In this document: piece by piece, positions 1 to 7,994 of the stretch
Position numbering within the stretch: the stretch's first letter is position 1
Layout of the letters: every line of letters starts with the position of its first letter
NCBI GenBank assembly: GCA_009778595.1
Contig: WRJI01000013.1
Coordinates: 1 to 39,218, forward strand
From: Peptococcaceae bacterium
GTDB taxonomy: Bacteria > Bacillota > Desulfitobacteriia > Desulfitobacteriales > Syntrophobotulaceae
Length of the DNA stretch: 39,218 nt
Direction of reading: 5' to 3'
The notes under the pieces: model-generated
Told to the model about the DNA's origin: nothing
The model's database searches: none
The model's input: only the letters and a program-made list of their open reading frames with translations
Position numbers and translations under genes: made by a program

Positions 1-49
1 CCGGGACTAACTGTTCAATGCTTACCATTTCTATTTGTTCTGTACTCAT
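1..49 (-). CDS. IS1182-like transposase, N-terminal fragment (runs off window)
   Basis: A minus-strand start codon at 47-49 is preceded by a strong GGAGG ribosome binding site at 56-60. The 16 visible codons include the stretch EQIEMVSIEQLVP. From memory this resembles the conserved N-terminus of IS1182-type DDE transposases, where a short leader leads into an 'EQLVP..H..R' motif. Only 49 bases are inside the window, so no catalytic residue can be seen and the family call rests on this short similarity. If right, an insertion sequence borders the window on the left. Otherwise it is simply the start of an unknown gene. Confidence 0.5.
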   Translation of the reverse strand, partial: MSTEQIEMVSIEQLVP

Positions 50-189
50 TTTTTTCCTCCACACCTTTTTCCTTTACATTATACCATTTTGAGAGATCGG
101 CTTCCTCTTTTTTCAACACGCCCCTTTAACAACTAAAAACATAGTCCCTAGCTGAAACTCTGAAACAACAAGTATCTGTGGAGGAAGAA

Positions 190-1296
190 ATGACAAATCA
201 CTTTGAAAAGGCCATAACATTGCTACTCATAGGCATATTCTGTCTAAGTTTGCCTTCGTGCAATATTAGAGAGAGAAGCAATGGAGCTACATCGATACCA
301 TTTCTTTACGTGGTCAAAGACACGGATGACGAAGAAAGTGAAGCAAAAGTTATGATGGGCAAGTGGTCCCTTGCTGATGCGACACTAAGCTTTACAGACG
401 AAGTGTTATTCATTTCAGAAGAGACTGAATTATGGGGGATAGGGCCTATTATTTGGGATGGTGAAAGTTTTACCTTGGAAGCCTCCACATACAAGTCAGA
501 GACCATTGAGGTGAATCCCCATTTCCATTATGTCAAAAACAAAATCAATATCTGGGGCAAAAATTGCAAGCTGATTATTAACGAGTTGAATCCATACGAA
601 TATAGAATCGATTATTTGGATCAAGGCAATTTATTAACTAAAACAATCACAGTACCGGAAAGCTATTCTGTAAAGGATCATTTGTATGCAATTGAACCAT
701 TCATGGTCAATGCCATTAGCTATGAGAACAAGAGGCTTTCGTTTATTGTTACAGCTGCATCAGAAGAAAGAGTTATTATGCTGCTGGGGAATTGTGATGT
801 CGAAAGAGAAGAGCTCAATTGGACCGGCATAGAACTCGATGAAAGTATAATAGACCATTTTCCGGATGTGTACTTTCCTGATTCAAGCAGTTCGGTAATC
901 CTTGATGATAAATACTATTTCAAAATGAGACACAGCGACATAATATCCTGCGCGGATTTGAAGACTGGGAAAGTCAAACAATTGGACAGATTGTCTGAGA
1001 GATGCATGGCAATTCTTGTTGACGACAAGACTATTGTGAATAGCAAGGCTGATACATGGTTAGAAAAGAATTATCTTTCGGGGGTCTATAACAATACATT
1101 AATCTTTGGGAACACAGCCTACAATGGAGCGCACATCCTTGTTGCTGTGCAAAATGAGAAGATCTTGGGATCGATAGTCTTTGAAAACAATAGGATCAAG
1201 GTTCTGAATGCGAAAGATAAAGTTGTGTCCGATTATGATGATGAGGACTATTGGAGCTACGGTTTTCCGACATATTCTCGAAAATTGCCGTTATAG
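190..1296 (+). CDS. Putative lipoprotein, beta-propeller-like, unknown function
   Basis: The start is placed at the ATG at 190 because GGAGG lies 5-9 bases upstream; an in-frame GTG at 178 has no such site. The N-terminus is a lipoprotein signal: a hydrophobic stretch (ITLLLIGIFCLSL) ending in LPSC, so lipidation at Cys is expected after export. The remaining roughly 340 residues are hydrophilic, with repeated Tyr/Asp-rich beta-strand segments suggestive of a propeller-like surface protein. It resembles in style the lipoprotein at 4480-5523, though no clear residue alignment is visible. It has no obvious operon partner; the next gene starts 135 bases downstream. The function is not recognised. 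Confidence 0.75.
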   Translation: MTNHFEKAITLLLIGIFCLSLPSCNIRERSNGATSIPFLYVVKDTDDEESEAKVMMGKWSLADATLSFTDEVLFISEETELWGIGPIIWDGESFTLEASTYKSETIEVNPHFHYVKNKINIWGKNCKLIINELNPYEYRIDYLDQGNLLTKTITVPESYSVKDHLYAIEPFMVNAISYENKRLSFIVTAASEERVIMLLGNCDVEREELNWTGIELDESIIDHFPDVYFPDSSSSVILDDKYYFKMRHSDIISCADLKTGKVKQLDRLSERCMAILVDDKTIVNSKADTWLEKNYLSGVYNNTLIFGNTAYNGAHILVAVQNEKILGSIVFENNRIKVLNAKDKVVSDYDDEDYWSYGFPTYSRKLPL

Positions 1297-1431
1297 GGCC
1301 TATTCACCTGCAATTATCGTAAATGATTAGACCTCTGGGACACCATTTTTCCGGCCACAACTTGAAATCTTCGACCGCTCACCCTATTATAGTAGAGGTG
1401 AAGATATCTTTTGTGGAGGATTGGGTCGTTT

Positions 1432-3330
1432 ATGTTCAGAGAAAAGGGAGAGCTGTCAGAAAAAATCGAGGGGATTCTGCCCCGAGTCGCCAAACCCGGA
1501 CGCTATACGGGGGGCGAATGGAATATGATGGTGAAGGATTGGCGTTCAGTTGAAGGCCGGATGGTTTTTGTGTTTCCGGATGTGTATGAGGTGGGCATGT
1601 CGAATCTGGCTTTGCGCATCATTTATGGGCTGGTTAACGCCGATTCACGGTTTCTTTGTGAGAGAGCTTTTGCCCCTTGGCCGGATATGGAGGATTGTAT
1701 GCGGGACGAAGGGGTTCCTCTGTTTGCGTTGGAATCCAAGAGACCTGTGGCTTCTTTCGATGTGGTGGGGTTCACGCTGCAGTATGAGCTCTCTTATACC
1801 AATGTGCTGAATTGTCTGTCTTTAGCGGGGTTGTCTTTGAGAGCGGAGAATCGCAGGGGCGGGGATCCTTGGATCATTGCAGGAGGGCCTTGTGCCTGCA
1901 ATCCCGAACCGTTGGCGCCTTTTGTGGATGTTTTCTTTCTGGGGGAAGCGGAAGAACAGTTGCTTGTCTTGCTGGATATTCTGGCGGTGGGAAAGTTGGA
2001 ACAGAGAGCTGCCCGGGACGAGCAGGCCTGCCGGGTTATACGGCGGAAGACCCTTCGACGGGCCGTTGAGGTGCCGGGGGTATATGTGCCGGAATTCTAT
2101 ACGCACGGGCGCGGTTTGGAGGAGCCTTCAGGGATAGCGGAGAGAACCGGCGTAACAACATTAACCGGGCAACCGGCGCCGGAAGAATCAGATGTAATAC
2201 CGGCTGTAGCCGGAGGGGCACCGTATGTGGCCGAGGGGGCACCTGAGCTGGTGAAGAAGGCTGTGGTGCGGGATTTTGAGGGGGCGTATTTTCCGGATAA
2301 ACCTTTGGTACCATATCTGGAGATTGTACATGATCGGGGGTCTCTGGAGATTATGCGCGGGTGTGGGCGGGGTTGCCGGTTCTGCCAGGCGGGGATGATT
2401 TACCGGCCGGTGCGGGAACGATCTGTGGAGACATTGTTAGTCCAAGCGCGTTCGATGCTGGAGGCGACAGGTTATGACGAGGTGTCGCTGGTTTCGTTGT
2501 CGTCAGGGGATTACAGCCGGATCAATGAGCTTTTGCGGGGACTGATGGCAGAACTGGAACCGAGAAAGTGCAATGTTTCACTGCCCTCTTTGCGATTGGA
2601 TTCTTTTGATGTTCAGATCGCCCGGGAGGTTCAGAAGGTTCGTAAATCGGGGCTGACTTTCGCACCGGAAGCGGGGACTCAGCGGCTGCGTGATGTTATT
2701 AATAAAAATGTGACTGATGAAGATTTGTTCCGGGTGGCGGAGGAGGTTTTTCGGGAAGGGTGGCAACAGATTAAGCTCTACTACATGATTGGGTTGCCCA
2801 CGGAGACTTGGGAGGATCTGGAGGGGATTGTGGAGCAGGTGCGCGGGGTGCTGGCGGCGGCGAAACGGGCCGGACGGCGTGGGGCTCGGGTGACGGTGTC
2901 AGCGAGTTCGTTCGTACCGAAACCCCACACGCCTTTTCAGTGGGAGGCTCAGGATACGCCGGAGACGCTTTTGGAGAAACAGGCGTTTCTGCGGGCCGGG
3001 CTGAAGGTTATGAAAGTGAAGTTTTCCTACCATGATGTTTATATGAGCTGGGCGGAAGGGTTGCTGGCCCGGGGAGATCGGCGTCTGGCGAATGTATTGG
3101 AGAGCCTGGCGGCGGCCGGGGCGCGTTTCGACGGGTGGACGGAATACTTCCGTTCCGAGATGTGGCGGGAGGCGTTGGTTGAGGCAGGTGTTGATGGTGA
3201 TTGGTATACATCGCGGGTGCGGTCTGAGGAGGAACGGTTGCCTTGGGATCATTTGGATTGTGGGGTGCGGAAGGAGATTTTGTTGAGGGAAAGGGCGAAA
3301 GCTAACGCTCTGGTAGGGGGACAAGAATGA
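1432..3330 (+). CDS. B12-binding-like radical SAM protein (TIGR03960 family)
   Basis: A protein of about 632 residues with an N-terminal cobalamin-binding-like domain and a radical SAM core. The cluster-binding motif CGRGCRFC sits near residues 311-318 (Cys 311, 315, 318) and is followed by QAGMIYRPVRERS, typical of the TIGR03960 family. The N-terminal LPRVAKPGRYTGGEWN is also characteristic. The start is the ATG at 1432, with GGAGGA at 1415-1420; an in-frame TTG at 1411 is less likely. It overlaps the downstream DUF2344 gene by four bases (ATGA), so the two are translationally coupled. In many Firmicutes this pair precedes ribonuclease G and ribosomal protein L21 genes, but neither follows here. 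The exact reaction is unknown; a role in RNA or ribosome modification is often guessed from that context. Confidence 0.88.
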   Translation: MFREKGELSEKIEGILPRVAKPGRYTGGEWNMMVKDWRSVEGRMVFVFPDVYEVGMSNLALRIIYGLVNADSRFLCERAFAPWPDMEDCMRDEGVPLFALESKRPVASFDVVGFTLQYELSYTNVLNCLSLAGLSLRAENRRGGDPWIIAGGPCACNPEPLAPFVDVFFLGEAEEQLLVLLDILAVGKLEQRAARDEQACRVIRRKTLRRAVEVPGVYVPEFYTHGRGLEEPSGIAERTGVTTLTGQPAPEESDVIPAVAGGAPYVAEGAPELVKKAVVRDFEGAYFPDKPLVPYLEIVHDRGSLEIMRGCGRGCRFCQAGMIYRPVRERSVETLLVQARSMLEATGYDEVSLVSLSSGDYSRINELLRGLMAELEPRKCNVSLPSLRLDSFDVQIAREVQKVRKSGLTFAPEAGTQRLRDVINKNVTDEDLFRVAEEVFREGWQQIKLYYMIGLPTETWEDLEGIVEQVRGVLAAAKRAGRRGARVTVSASSFVPKPHTPFQWEAQDTPETLLEKQAFLRAGLKVMKVKFSYHDVYMSWAEGLLARGDRRLANVLESLAAAGARFDGWTEYFRSEMWREALVEAGVDGDWYTSRVRSEEERLPWDHLDCGVRKEILLRERAKANALVGGQE

Positions 3331-4085
3331 AGGTTAGGATGGCTTACACGAAGAAAGAGGCGGCCCGGTTTATTGCGCATCTTGATATGACGCGATTGTT
3401 TCAGCGGGCTTTTCGACGGGCGGCGGTGGAGATTGTGTATTCGGAGGGATTTAACCCTCATCCGAAGATTTCTTTTGGGGCGCCGTTGCCGGTGGGTTTG
3501 GTTGGGGAGCGGGAGTATGTGGATATTGAAGTTATGGATTTGAGGTTTGAACATATGCGGGAGGCTTTTGTACGGTTGAGTTCTCAAATGCCACCTGGGA
3601 TTGAGGTGTTGGCTTGGCAGATTCTGCCGGAGCGAACGCCCAAACTTATGGCGTTGTTGGATACGGCGGTGTATCGGGTTGAGGTACCGATTCGCAACAC
3701 GAAGGGTCAAGAGCGGGGCGTCGAGGTTCGAGAGCGGCTCAGCGTAATGAATGTGCAAACCGTCGATCATTGGCTTGCACAAAAGGGGATTCTCTGGGAG
3801 CGAAAGAAGGAGGGCAAGGTTGTGACTCTTGATATTCGGCCTTTTATTCGATCGATTTCGTTGGTGGGAGAAAGCCCGGCTGCCGATGCAGAAGGGAGCT
3901 CTGAGGTTGAGCTGGAGATTGTGACGGTTCTTGGGAACGCCGGGTCGGTGCGTCCGACGGAGATCTTGGGGGCGTTCGGGCGGGATGAGGGGGTGGCATT
4001 CGATCTGGATCGAGCGCGGGTCAAGCGGACGGGGGTCTATTGGATGGATGTTAAGGGGGAGAGGCGGGCGCCGGACGAAGTCTGA
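3327..4085 (+). CDS. TIGR03936/DUF2344 family protein, partner of the radical SAM enzyme
   Basis: A 252-residue protein beginning MKVRMAYTKKEAARFIAHLDM, followed by FQRAFRRA and SEGFNPHPKISFGAPLPVG, the signature opening of the DUF2344/TIGR03936 family. In some genomes this domain is fused to the C-terminus of the TIGR03960 radical SAM protein, which supports joint function. Here it is a separate gene, with its ATG inside the stop of the preceding gene. There is no signal peptide or membrane segment, so it is cytoplasmic. The biochemical role is not established. The C-terminal part (RPTEILGAFGRDEGVAFDL) also matches the family pattern of ending on a short alpha/beta segment. Confidence 0.88.
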   Translation: MKVRMAYTKKEAARFIAHLDMTRLFQRAFRRAAVEIVYSEGFNPHPKISFGAPLPVGLVGEREYVDIEVMDLRFEHMREAFVRLSSQMPPGIEVLAWQILPERTPKLMALLDTAVYRVEVPIRNTKGQERGVEVRERLSVMNVQTVDHWLAQKGILWERKKEGKVVTLDIRPFIRSISLVGESPAADAEGSSEVELEIVTVLGNAGSVRPTEILGAFGRDEGVAFDLDRARVKRTGVYWMDVKGERRAPDEV

Positions 4086-4479
4086 AGCGGTCTTCGTCAG
4101 AAGCGGGCTTCAGATAACCTGAAATCCCGTCCAGTGTAACTAGGGGTACCGCCGACAAAACGCAGAAAAAGTACGCTAAGGGAAAATCGATCCTGCAAAG
4201 TGATAGAATTGAACTGTGCAACGCAACACAATTTATAGCAATTATTGTAAATTCGAATGCAACACAATTGATAATGTAATAAGGATATGGAATACTGTTT
4301 ATTTGGCACAAGCAACCAAATATAGAAAATGCAATAAGCCGTTAAAACAAATCGAGGCTCTGAATGAATTACGACCTCTTAGGCAGTTTCCAGATGGAGG
4401 TGATATGATGGAAAACATATGAAACGGATTTTTTGAGCGTGGTGATGATAATTGAGTAGTTGCGAGGAGGCGAAGAGAA
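4086..4479 (+). other. Gene-poor interval with a hairpin and possible gene debris
   Basis: No convincing gene lies between the DUF2344 gene and the next lipoprotein. An inverted repeat of TCTGAAGC (4081-4088) and GCTTCAGA (4107-4114) overlaps the upstream stop region but lacks a T-run, so it is a weak terminator candidate. From about 4395 there is a well-formed ribosome binding site followed by ATG ATG GAA AAC ATA TGA, a four-to-five-codon reading frame that ends at once. This looks like the start of a deleted gene or a tiny leader peptide. The remainder is AT-rich, and an open frame at 4216-4422 there has no RBS or recognisable protein content. Confidence 0.5.
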
Positions 4480-5523
4480 ATGAGAAAACCATGTGTGACG
4501 CTTCTTGTAATATCCTTACTCATATTGTCAGGATGTTCTTTTTTTGATCAGCATGTTGAATTATCTCCAATTGATGTTAAGAAGCCTGGATCAATAATTG
4601 GAGATGTGCTGGATCCCAAGTATAATCCGTACAACTATACAACAGAATCAGACGAGGAATACGTATTTTACAGCGATGCGAAAGGTATTCACAAATGGCC
4701 TATTAAAGGTGGAAAGACACTATTAGTCTTATCAGAAGAAAAGGTAAGAGGAATTGCTCTTCATGGTGCTTATATCTATTATATTAAATTGGGTTTGGAA
4801 ACAACAGTCTATAGAATTGATAAGGACGGAACGAACAAAATTCCTCTCAAAACAAACCTTGAAGATCAGCGCATGTTTATAGAATTCATTTTTTGCTTAC
4901 AAGATACACTATACATTTGTTCAAATCTGGTCGATGACCCCAAAAAGGGTTTAGTTTACTTCCTGTCTCATATTGCGTTTGACCAAGATGAATTGGAATT
5001 TTTTGACGCTCCGGGAATCCCTACGTCAAGAGGAGCTTATTATAGTGCAATTGCTGAACCTAGTTCCCCAGACGCTGAAACAGCGCCATATACGCTTTAT
5101 CTCATTTCTGCAGATGACAATAATCGAGAATTGATTGCGGGCGAAATATGGGGTGAGCCGAAATATTTGATTACAGATAATTATGTTTTTTATATTAGAG
5201 GCATGTCAGAACACTCAGCACTTTGGCGTTGTGATCTATATGGTCAAAACCATGTTGAAATGATAGGCGGAAACAAGATTTATCTGATATTAAATTATGA
5301 TGATGATTGGATTTATGGATATGCTCAACAAGGAATTGTTTGCAGGATTAATCAAGAAACAGGGGAGGTAGAAGAATACCCGAATTGGCCGTTTCGATCA
5401 ATTCATCCCTATTTCAATCTAGTTGGTGAATATTTATACGGCTTTGACAGTGAACCCGTTTCCCTTAATGATTTCAGAATGAATATTGGTACCGGCAAAG
5501 TAGAATGCGCCACTTACCATTAA
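4480..5523 (+). CDS. Putative lipoprotein, DUF5050-like beta-propeller
   Basis: The ATG at 4480 follows GAGGAGG at 4464-4470. The signal peptide runs through a hydrophobic core (LLVISLLILSGC) with an LSGC lipobox, so the mature protein should be lipid-anchored outside the membrane. The body has repeating segments of the kind 'YVFYSDAKGIHKWPIKGGK', 'YIYYIKLGLETTVYRIDKDG' and 'YVFYIRGMSEHSALWRCDLYG', which match the DUF5050 propeller pattern of alternating readout strands and xxxxDGxxx turns. No enzyme motif is visible. It stands alone between non-coding stretches and is followed by a hairpin terminator. It may be a surface or sensory lipoprotein; the function is unknown. Confidence 0.8.
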   Translation: MRKPCVTLLVISLLILSGCSFFDQHVELSPIDVKKPGSIIGDVLDPKYNPYNYTTESDEEYVFYSDAKGIHKWPIKGGKTLLVLSEEKVRGIALHGAYIYYIKLGLETTVYRIDKDGTNKIPLKTNLEDQRMFIEFIFCLQDTLYICSNLVDDPKKGLVYFLSHIAFDQDELEFFDAPGIPTSRGAYYSAIAEPSSPDAETAPYTLYLISADDNNRELIAGEIWGEPKYLITDNYVFYIRGMSEHSALWRCDLYGQNHVEMIGGNKIYLILNYDDDWIYGYAQQGIVCRINQETGEVEEYPNWPFRSIHPYFNLVGEYLYGFDSEPVSLNDFRMNIGTGKVECATYH

Positions 5524-5544
5524 TTGACAACAGGCTTCTGCAGT

Positions 5545-5581
5545 GCGAAACGGAAAGATTTCCCTCATCTTTCCATTTCGC
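5545..5581 (+). terminator. Probable transcription terminator hairpin
   Basis: An imperfect inverted repeat pairs GCGAAACGGAAAGAT with ATCTTTCCATTTCGC across a seven-base loop, with a single C/A mismatch, 22 bases after the lipoprotein stop. The downstream sequence is T-rich (CTTTCTTTTGTTTTGG), although the run starts about seven bases after the stem. The position and stem length fit an intrinsic terminator for the lipoprotein gene. Confidence 0.6.
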
Positions 5582-5770
5582 TAACGCTTTCTTTTGTTTT
5601 GGTTTTACCAGATTGCCCTTTTGCTCGGACTCGCGCCAACATGCAGATATGACCAACGATACGACTTCGTGCGGTGACATCCGGCGCTTTTGCCGCCTGT
5701 CTCGGTTTATTATGGGTTAATTGTTACACTGGGCGAGAGTTCAGGCAGATAAAGCGTGTTTCGCCAGGAT

Positions 5771-7036
5771 CTACAGCCCGGCTTCGGCGCGGGTTACCTC
5801 ATACACAGACCCCCAGTCTTTCTGTGCGAGTCCGGTTTCAAGGCCTCGTTTCATCTTGTGTTGGATCGTTTCGGCGAACCCCCAGCGTACGCCGTTGCTT
5901 TCAGATGTGTTCACCATGAGGGTGACGTCTTTCAGGCCGCTTTGCATATCGAACCCCACATCATCGAAATCCCGATGCCAGATTCTGCTGGCGTATTCTT
6001 GCAAGACCGGTTGTGCCCACATCATCCTGAAGGACATATGCAGGGCTTCCAAAGGGATCCCGGTTTTTTCGCCGAAGGTGTAGATTTGCCCCATCAGGTC
6101 GATTATGGTGATGGCGGCGTAGTTCACCGCCAGTTTCGCGGCGCTGGCGATTTGGTGGTTTTCTCCAAGATATTGAATAAGCTTGGTGTAGCCGTCAAGA
6201 ACCGGACGGCTCGCTTCGCATACCGTTTGTTGACCGCAAACCAGGGTCATGAGCTCTCCCGCGTTGGCAGCGTCTGGTCGTCCGACGACCGGGGCGGCCA
6301 AATAGTCGCTGCCGTGTTCGGTGTGGGCTTTGACCAGGTGCCGGGTCATTTCCGGTGAGACCGTTGAGGCTCCGATATGAACCGCACCCGGTTCCAAACC
6401 GGCGAGGAGGCCGTCAGGGCCCTCAAGGACGGCTAAGACGGATGTGTCGTCCATGAGGGATGTGATGACATATTTGGCTGACTTCGCGGCTTGGGCGGGC
6501 GTAGAGGCTGCCTTGGCACCGGCTTCAACGAGGGGGCGCGTTTTGGATTCTGTGCGATTGTAGACTGTGACAGGGAATCCGTTTCTGAGAAGACTGTGAG
6601 CTATTCCCGAGCCCATTCGTCCCAAGCCTATGACGGCCACAGGGGGTTTATCCGCACCGGCGTCTGATGGTGTGCGACCTCGTATGACGTTGGTCAGGTT
6701 ACCGAACCATGCTGCCACGTCTCCGTTGCCGGCAATACTGACATCCCCGCGAGCTAGGGCTGACTGAAAAGCATCCGGGTCAGAGCTGCTGAGAACGTCC
6801 ACAGCGACAGACGGGGTTTTCCAGACGAGAGCGACGTCGGGATTGGCGAGTTGGCCGCGCCGGGAAAAGAGGTCTTTCCCGCAAAAGACAAAATATCGGG
6901 ATGTGGTTTTGTCAGCCGTGCGGATTTCGACGGTGTGGGTCCGGTTGTGTAACAGAGCCCGGACGGCCGGTTTCTTTGCATTGCGTTTGAGGAGCAGGGT
7001 GAGGCCAAAAAGCATCATGTCTAAGGAAGGTTTCAT
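5771..7036 (-). CDS. SCP2-like domain fused to a beta-hydroxyacid dehydrogenase (HIBADH family)
   Basis: A 421-residue two-part protein. Residues 1-120 resemble an SCP2 sterol/lipid-carrier domain: hydrophobic N-terminal helix, then FVFCGKDLFSRRG and the LARGDVSIAGNGDVAAWF pattern typical of SCP2 C-terminal strands. Residues 131-421 form an NAD(P)-dependent dehydrogenase of the 3-hydroxyisobutyrate/6-phosphogluconate type: Rossmann motif GLGRMGSG (137-144), substrate loop GASTVSPEM (222-230), a variant AAPVVGRPDAANAG, and the catalytic Lys301 in KLAVN. Single-domain HIBADH enzymes are usually about 290-300 residues, so the N-terminus is an added module. It is transcribed divergently from a MerR regulator, from a well-formed promoter at 7100-7128. 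The substrate is unknown, possibly a lipid-like or CoA-linked hydroxyacid. Confidence 0.82.
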   Translation of the reverse strand: MKPSLDMMLFGLTLLLKRNAKKPAVRALLHNRTHTVEIRTADKTTSRYFVFCGKDLFSRRGQLANPDVALVWKTPSVAVDVLSSSDPDAFQSALARGDVSIAGNGDVAAWFGNLTNVIRGRTPSDAGADKPPVAVIGLGRMGSGIAHSLLRNGFPVTVYNRTESKTRPLVEAGAKAASTPAQAAKSAKYVITSLMDDTSVLAVLEGPDGLLAGLEPGAVHIGASTVSPEMTRHLVKAHTEHGSDYLAAPVVGRPDAANAGELMTLVCGQQTVCEASRPVLDGYTKLIQYLGENHQIASAAKLAVNYAAITIIDLMGQIYTFGEKTGIPLEALHMSFRMMWAQPVLQEYASRIWHRDFDDVGFDMQSGLKDVTLMVNTSESNGVRWGFAETIQHKMKRGLETGLAQKDWGSVYEVTRAEAGL

Positions 7037-7080
7037 TTTTGTGGTCTCCTTTCAAGGCGAGTATTTTTGAAAACTGTTAA

Positions 7081-7128
7081 GTGACACTTGACAATATACA
7101 TTTTACATTGCTTTTTGTCTGGTGTCAA
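7081..7128. promoter_or_regulatory. Inverted-repeat operator candidate between divergent genes
   Basis: The 14-base segment GTGACACTTGACAA (7081-7094) and the reverse complement of 7115-7128 (TTGACACCAGACAA) agree at 11 of 14 positions. They form a widely spaced inverted repeat centred in the divergent promoter region. Each arm holds two TGACA-like words. One arm overlaps the -35 box of the minus-strand promoter. The arrangement suits a dimeric regulator, most simply the adjacent MerR protein, controlling itself and the dehydrogenase. Confidence 0.5.
7100..7128 (-). promoter_or_regulatory. Sigma-A promoter for the SCP2-dehydrogenase gene
   Basis: On the minus strand, TTGACA (7128-7123) is followed after exactly 17 bases by TAAAAT (7105-7100). 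This is a near-consensus housekeeping promoter, with its start site expected about 55-60 bases before the ATG at 7036. Confidence 0.7.
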
Positions 7129-7136
7129 GATATAAT
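7108..7136 (+). promoter_or_regulatory. Promoter for the MerR regulator gene
   Basis: TTGCTT (7108-7113) and a consensus TATAAT (7131-7136) are separated by 17 bases on the plus strand. The start site would fall about 25 bases before the regulator's start codon. It overlaps the divergent promoter, so the two probably compete or are co-regulated. Confidence 0.65.
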
Positions 7137-7167
7137 GAGAAATAATTTGTAAAGGGGGATGAGGCTG

Positions 7168-7842
7168 ATGGATCAGAAGTTGAAGATGAAAGACATAACC
7201 CAATTGACAGGGGTCAGCAAATCGACGGTTTTGTATCATCTTTCCTTGGGCTTGCTGCCGGAACCCATCAAAACCGCGAAGAACACAGCCTCTTATCCTG
7301 CATCCTATCTCAAAATTATTCCGGCGATTCGGTTTTTGCAAGAACACATGCATTGGCCGTTGGCGGTTATCAAGCAACTTATTGACAGTATTGGGTTTGA
7401 GAATTTTTCGGTTGAGCGGGCTCTTCATGATTATGAGACCTTTATGAAACCTCATCAAAGCGGCGATCGTGAAGCTGTCTACAGCAAAAAGGATCTTGGA
7501 GCGGCGTCGAATCTGGTCTTGGATGAAGTGAGCGAGTTAGAGACACGGGGTTTGCTCCTTTCCCTGGTGGGGGAATCCTATTATTATGAGGATTTGCTTG
7601 CTGCCAACGCCTATAAGAAATTGAAGGATTCAGGAATTGGGTTCTCTGAAGTGGAAGGTTTGTCAGGCAGCATTAAGGAGTTGGCGCGCCAGGCTCATGA
7701 ACTGTTTCATGAGAAAACGGATGCTTTGGGCTGGGAATCTGAGCAGGAGATCTCCTTGGCCATGCGTGAGGAGCTTCAAACGGTTTTCGAATACCTCATC
7801 AGCAAATATGTTCAGGGGATCTACAGGAGAGAGAAATCTTGA
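7168..7842 (+). CDS. MerR-family transcriptional regulator
   Basis: The N-terminal 70 residues carry a MerR winged helix: MKDITQLTGVSKSTVLYHLSLGLLPEPIKT, then a tyrosine-containing wing and AIRFLQEHMHWPLAVIKQLID. The remaining roughly 150 residues are helical and lack a recognisable metal-binding Cys pattern, so the effector is unknown. Two ATGs are possible, at 7159 and 7168. The GGGGG tract at 7154-7158 directly abuts the first but sits nine bases from the second, so 7168 is chosen. It is divergent from the SCP2-dehydrogenase gene and probably regulates it through the inverted repeat in the shared promoter region. Confidence 0.85.
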   Translation: MDQKLKMKDITQLTGVSKSTVLYHLSLGLLPEPIKTAKNTASYPASYLKIIPAIRFLQEHMHWPLAVIKQLIDSIGFENFSVERALHDYETFMKPHQSGDREAVYSKKDLGAASNLVLDEVSELETRGLLLSLVGESYYYEDLLAANAYKKLKDSGIGFSEVEGLSGSIKELARQAHELFHEKTDALGWESEQEISLAMREELQTVFEYLISKYVQGIYRREKS

Positions 7843-7915
7843 TTCCAATATTTTACATATGACAGATTTCAGAGGGATCTTATCGGATGTGACAGGATTA
7901 CCCGTTGACGGGGCA
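7843..7915 (+). repeat. Direct repeat, left copy, flanking the FkbM gene
   Basis: It begins directly after the MerR stop codon. The first 30 bases (7843-7872) are identical to 8940-8969 downstream of the FkbM gene. The following roughly 40 bases align with several substitutions up to a shared GTTGACG. Together the two copies bracket a single gene, suggesting duplication of an intergenic segment or insertion of the gene between repeats. Confidence 0.75.
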
Positions 7916-7994
7916 GTGGCGTATGCCGCATTATTGAAGTTGCCAAACAAAAGCGGATTCATAGCTTTCTCGGCAGAAAAGGAGTGAATGATCT

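Noticed and set aside
1323-1553. 76-codon plus-strand frame over the start of the radical SAM gene
   Set aside because: It overlaps the real gene in another frame and has no RBS or motif.
5756-6358. 200-codon plus-strand frame opposite the dehydrogenase
   Set aside because: It overlaps a gene with clear Rossmann and catalytic motifs on the other strand and shows no protein-like motifs of its own.
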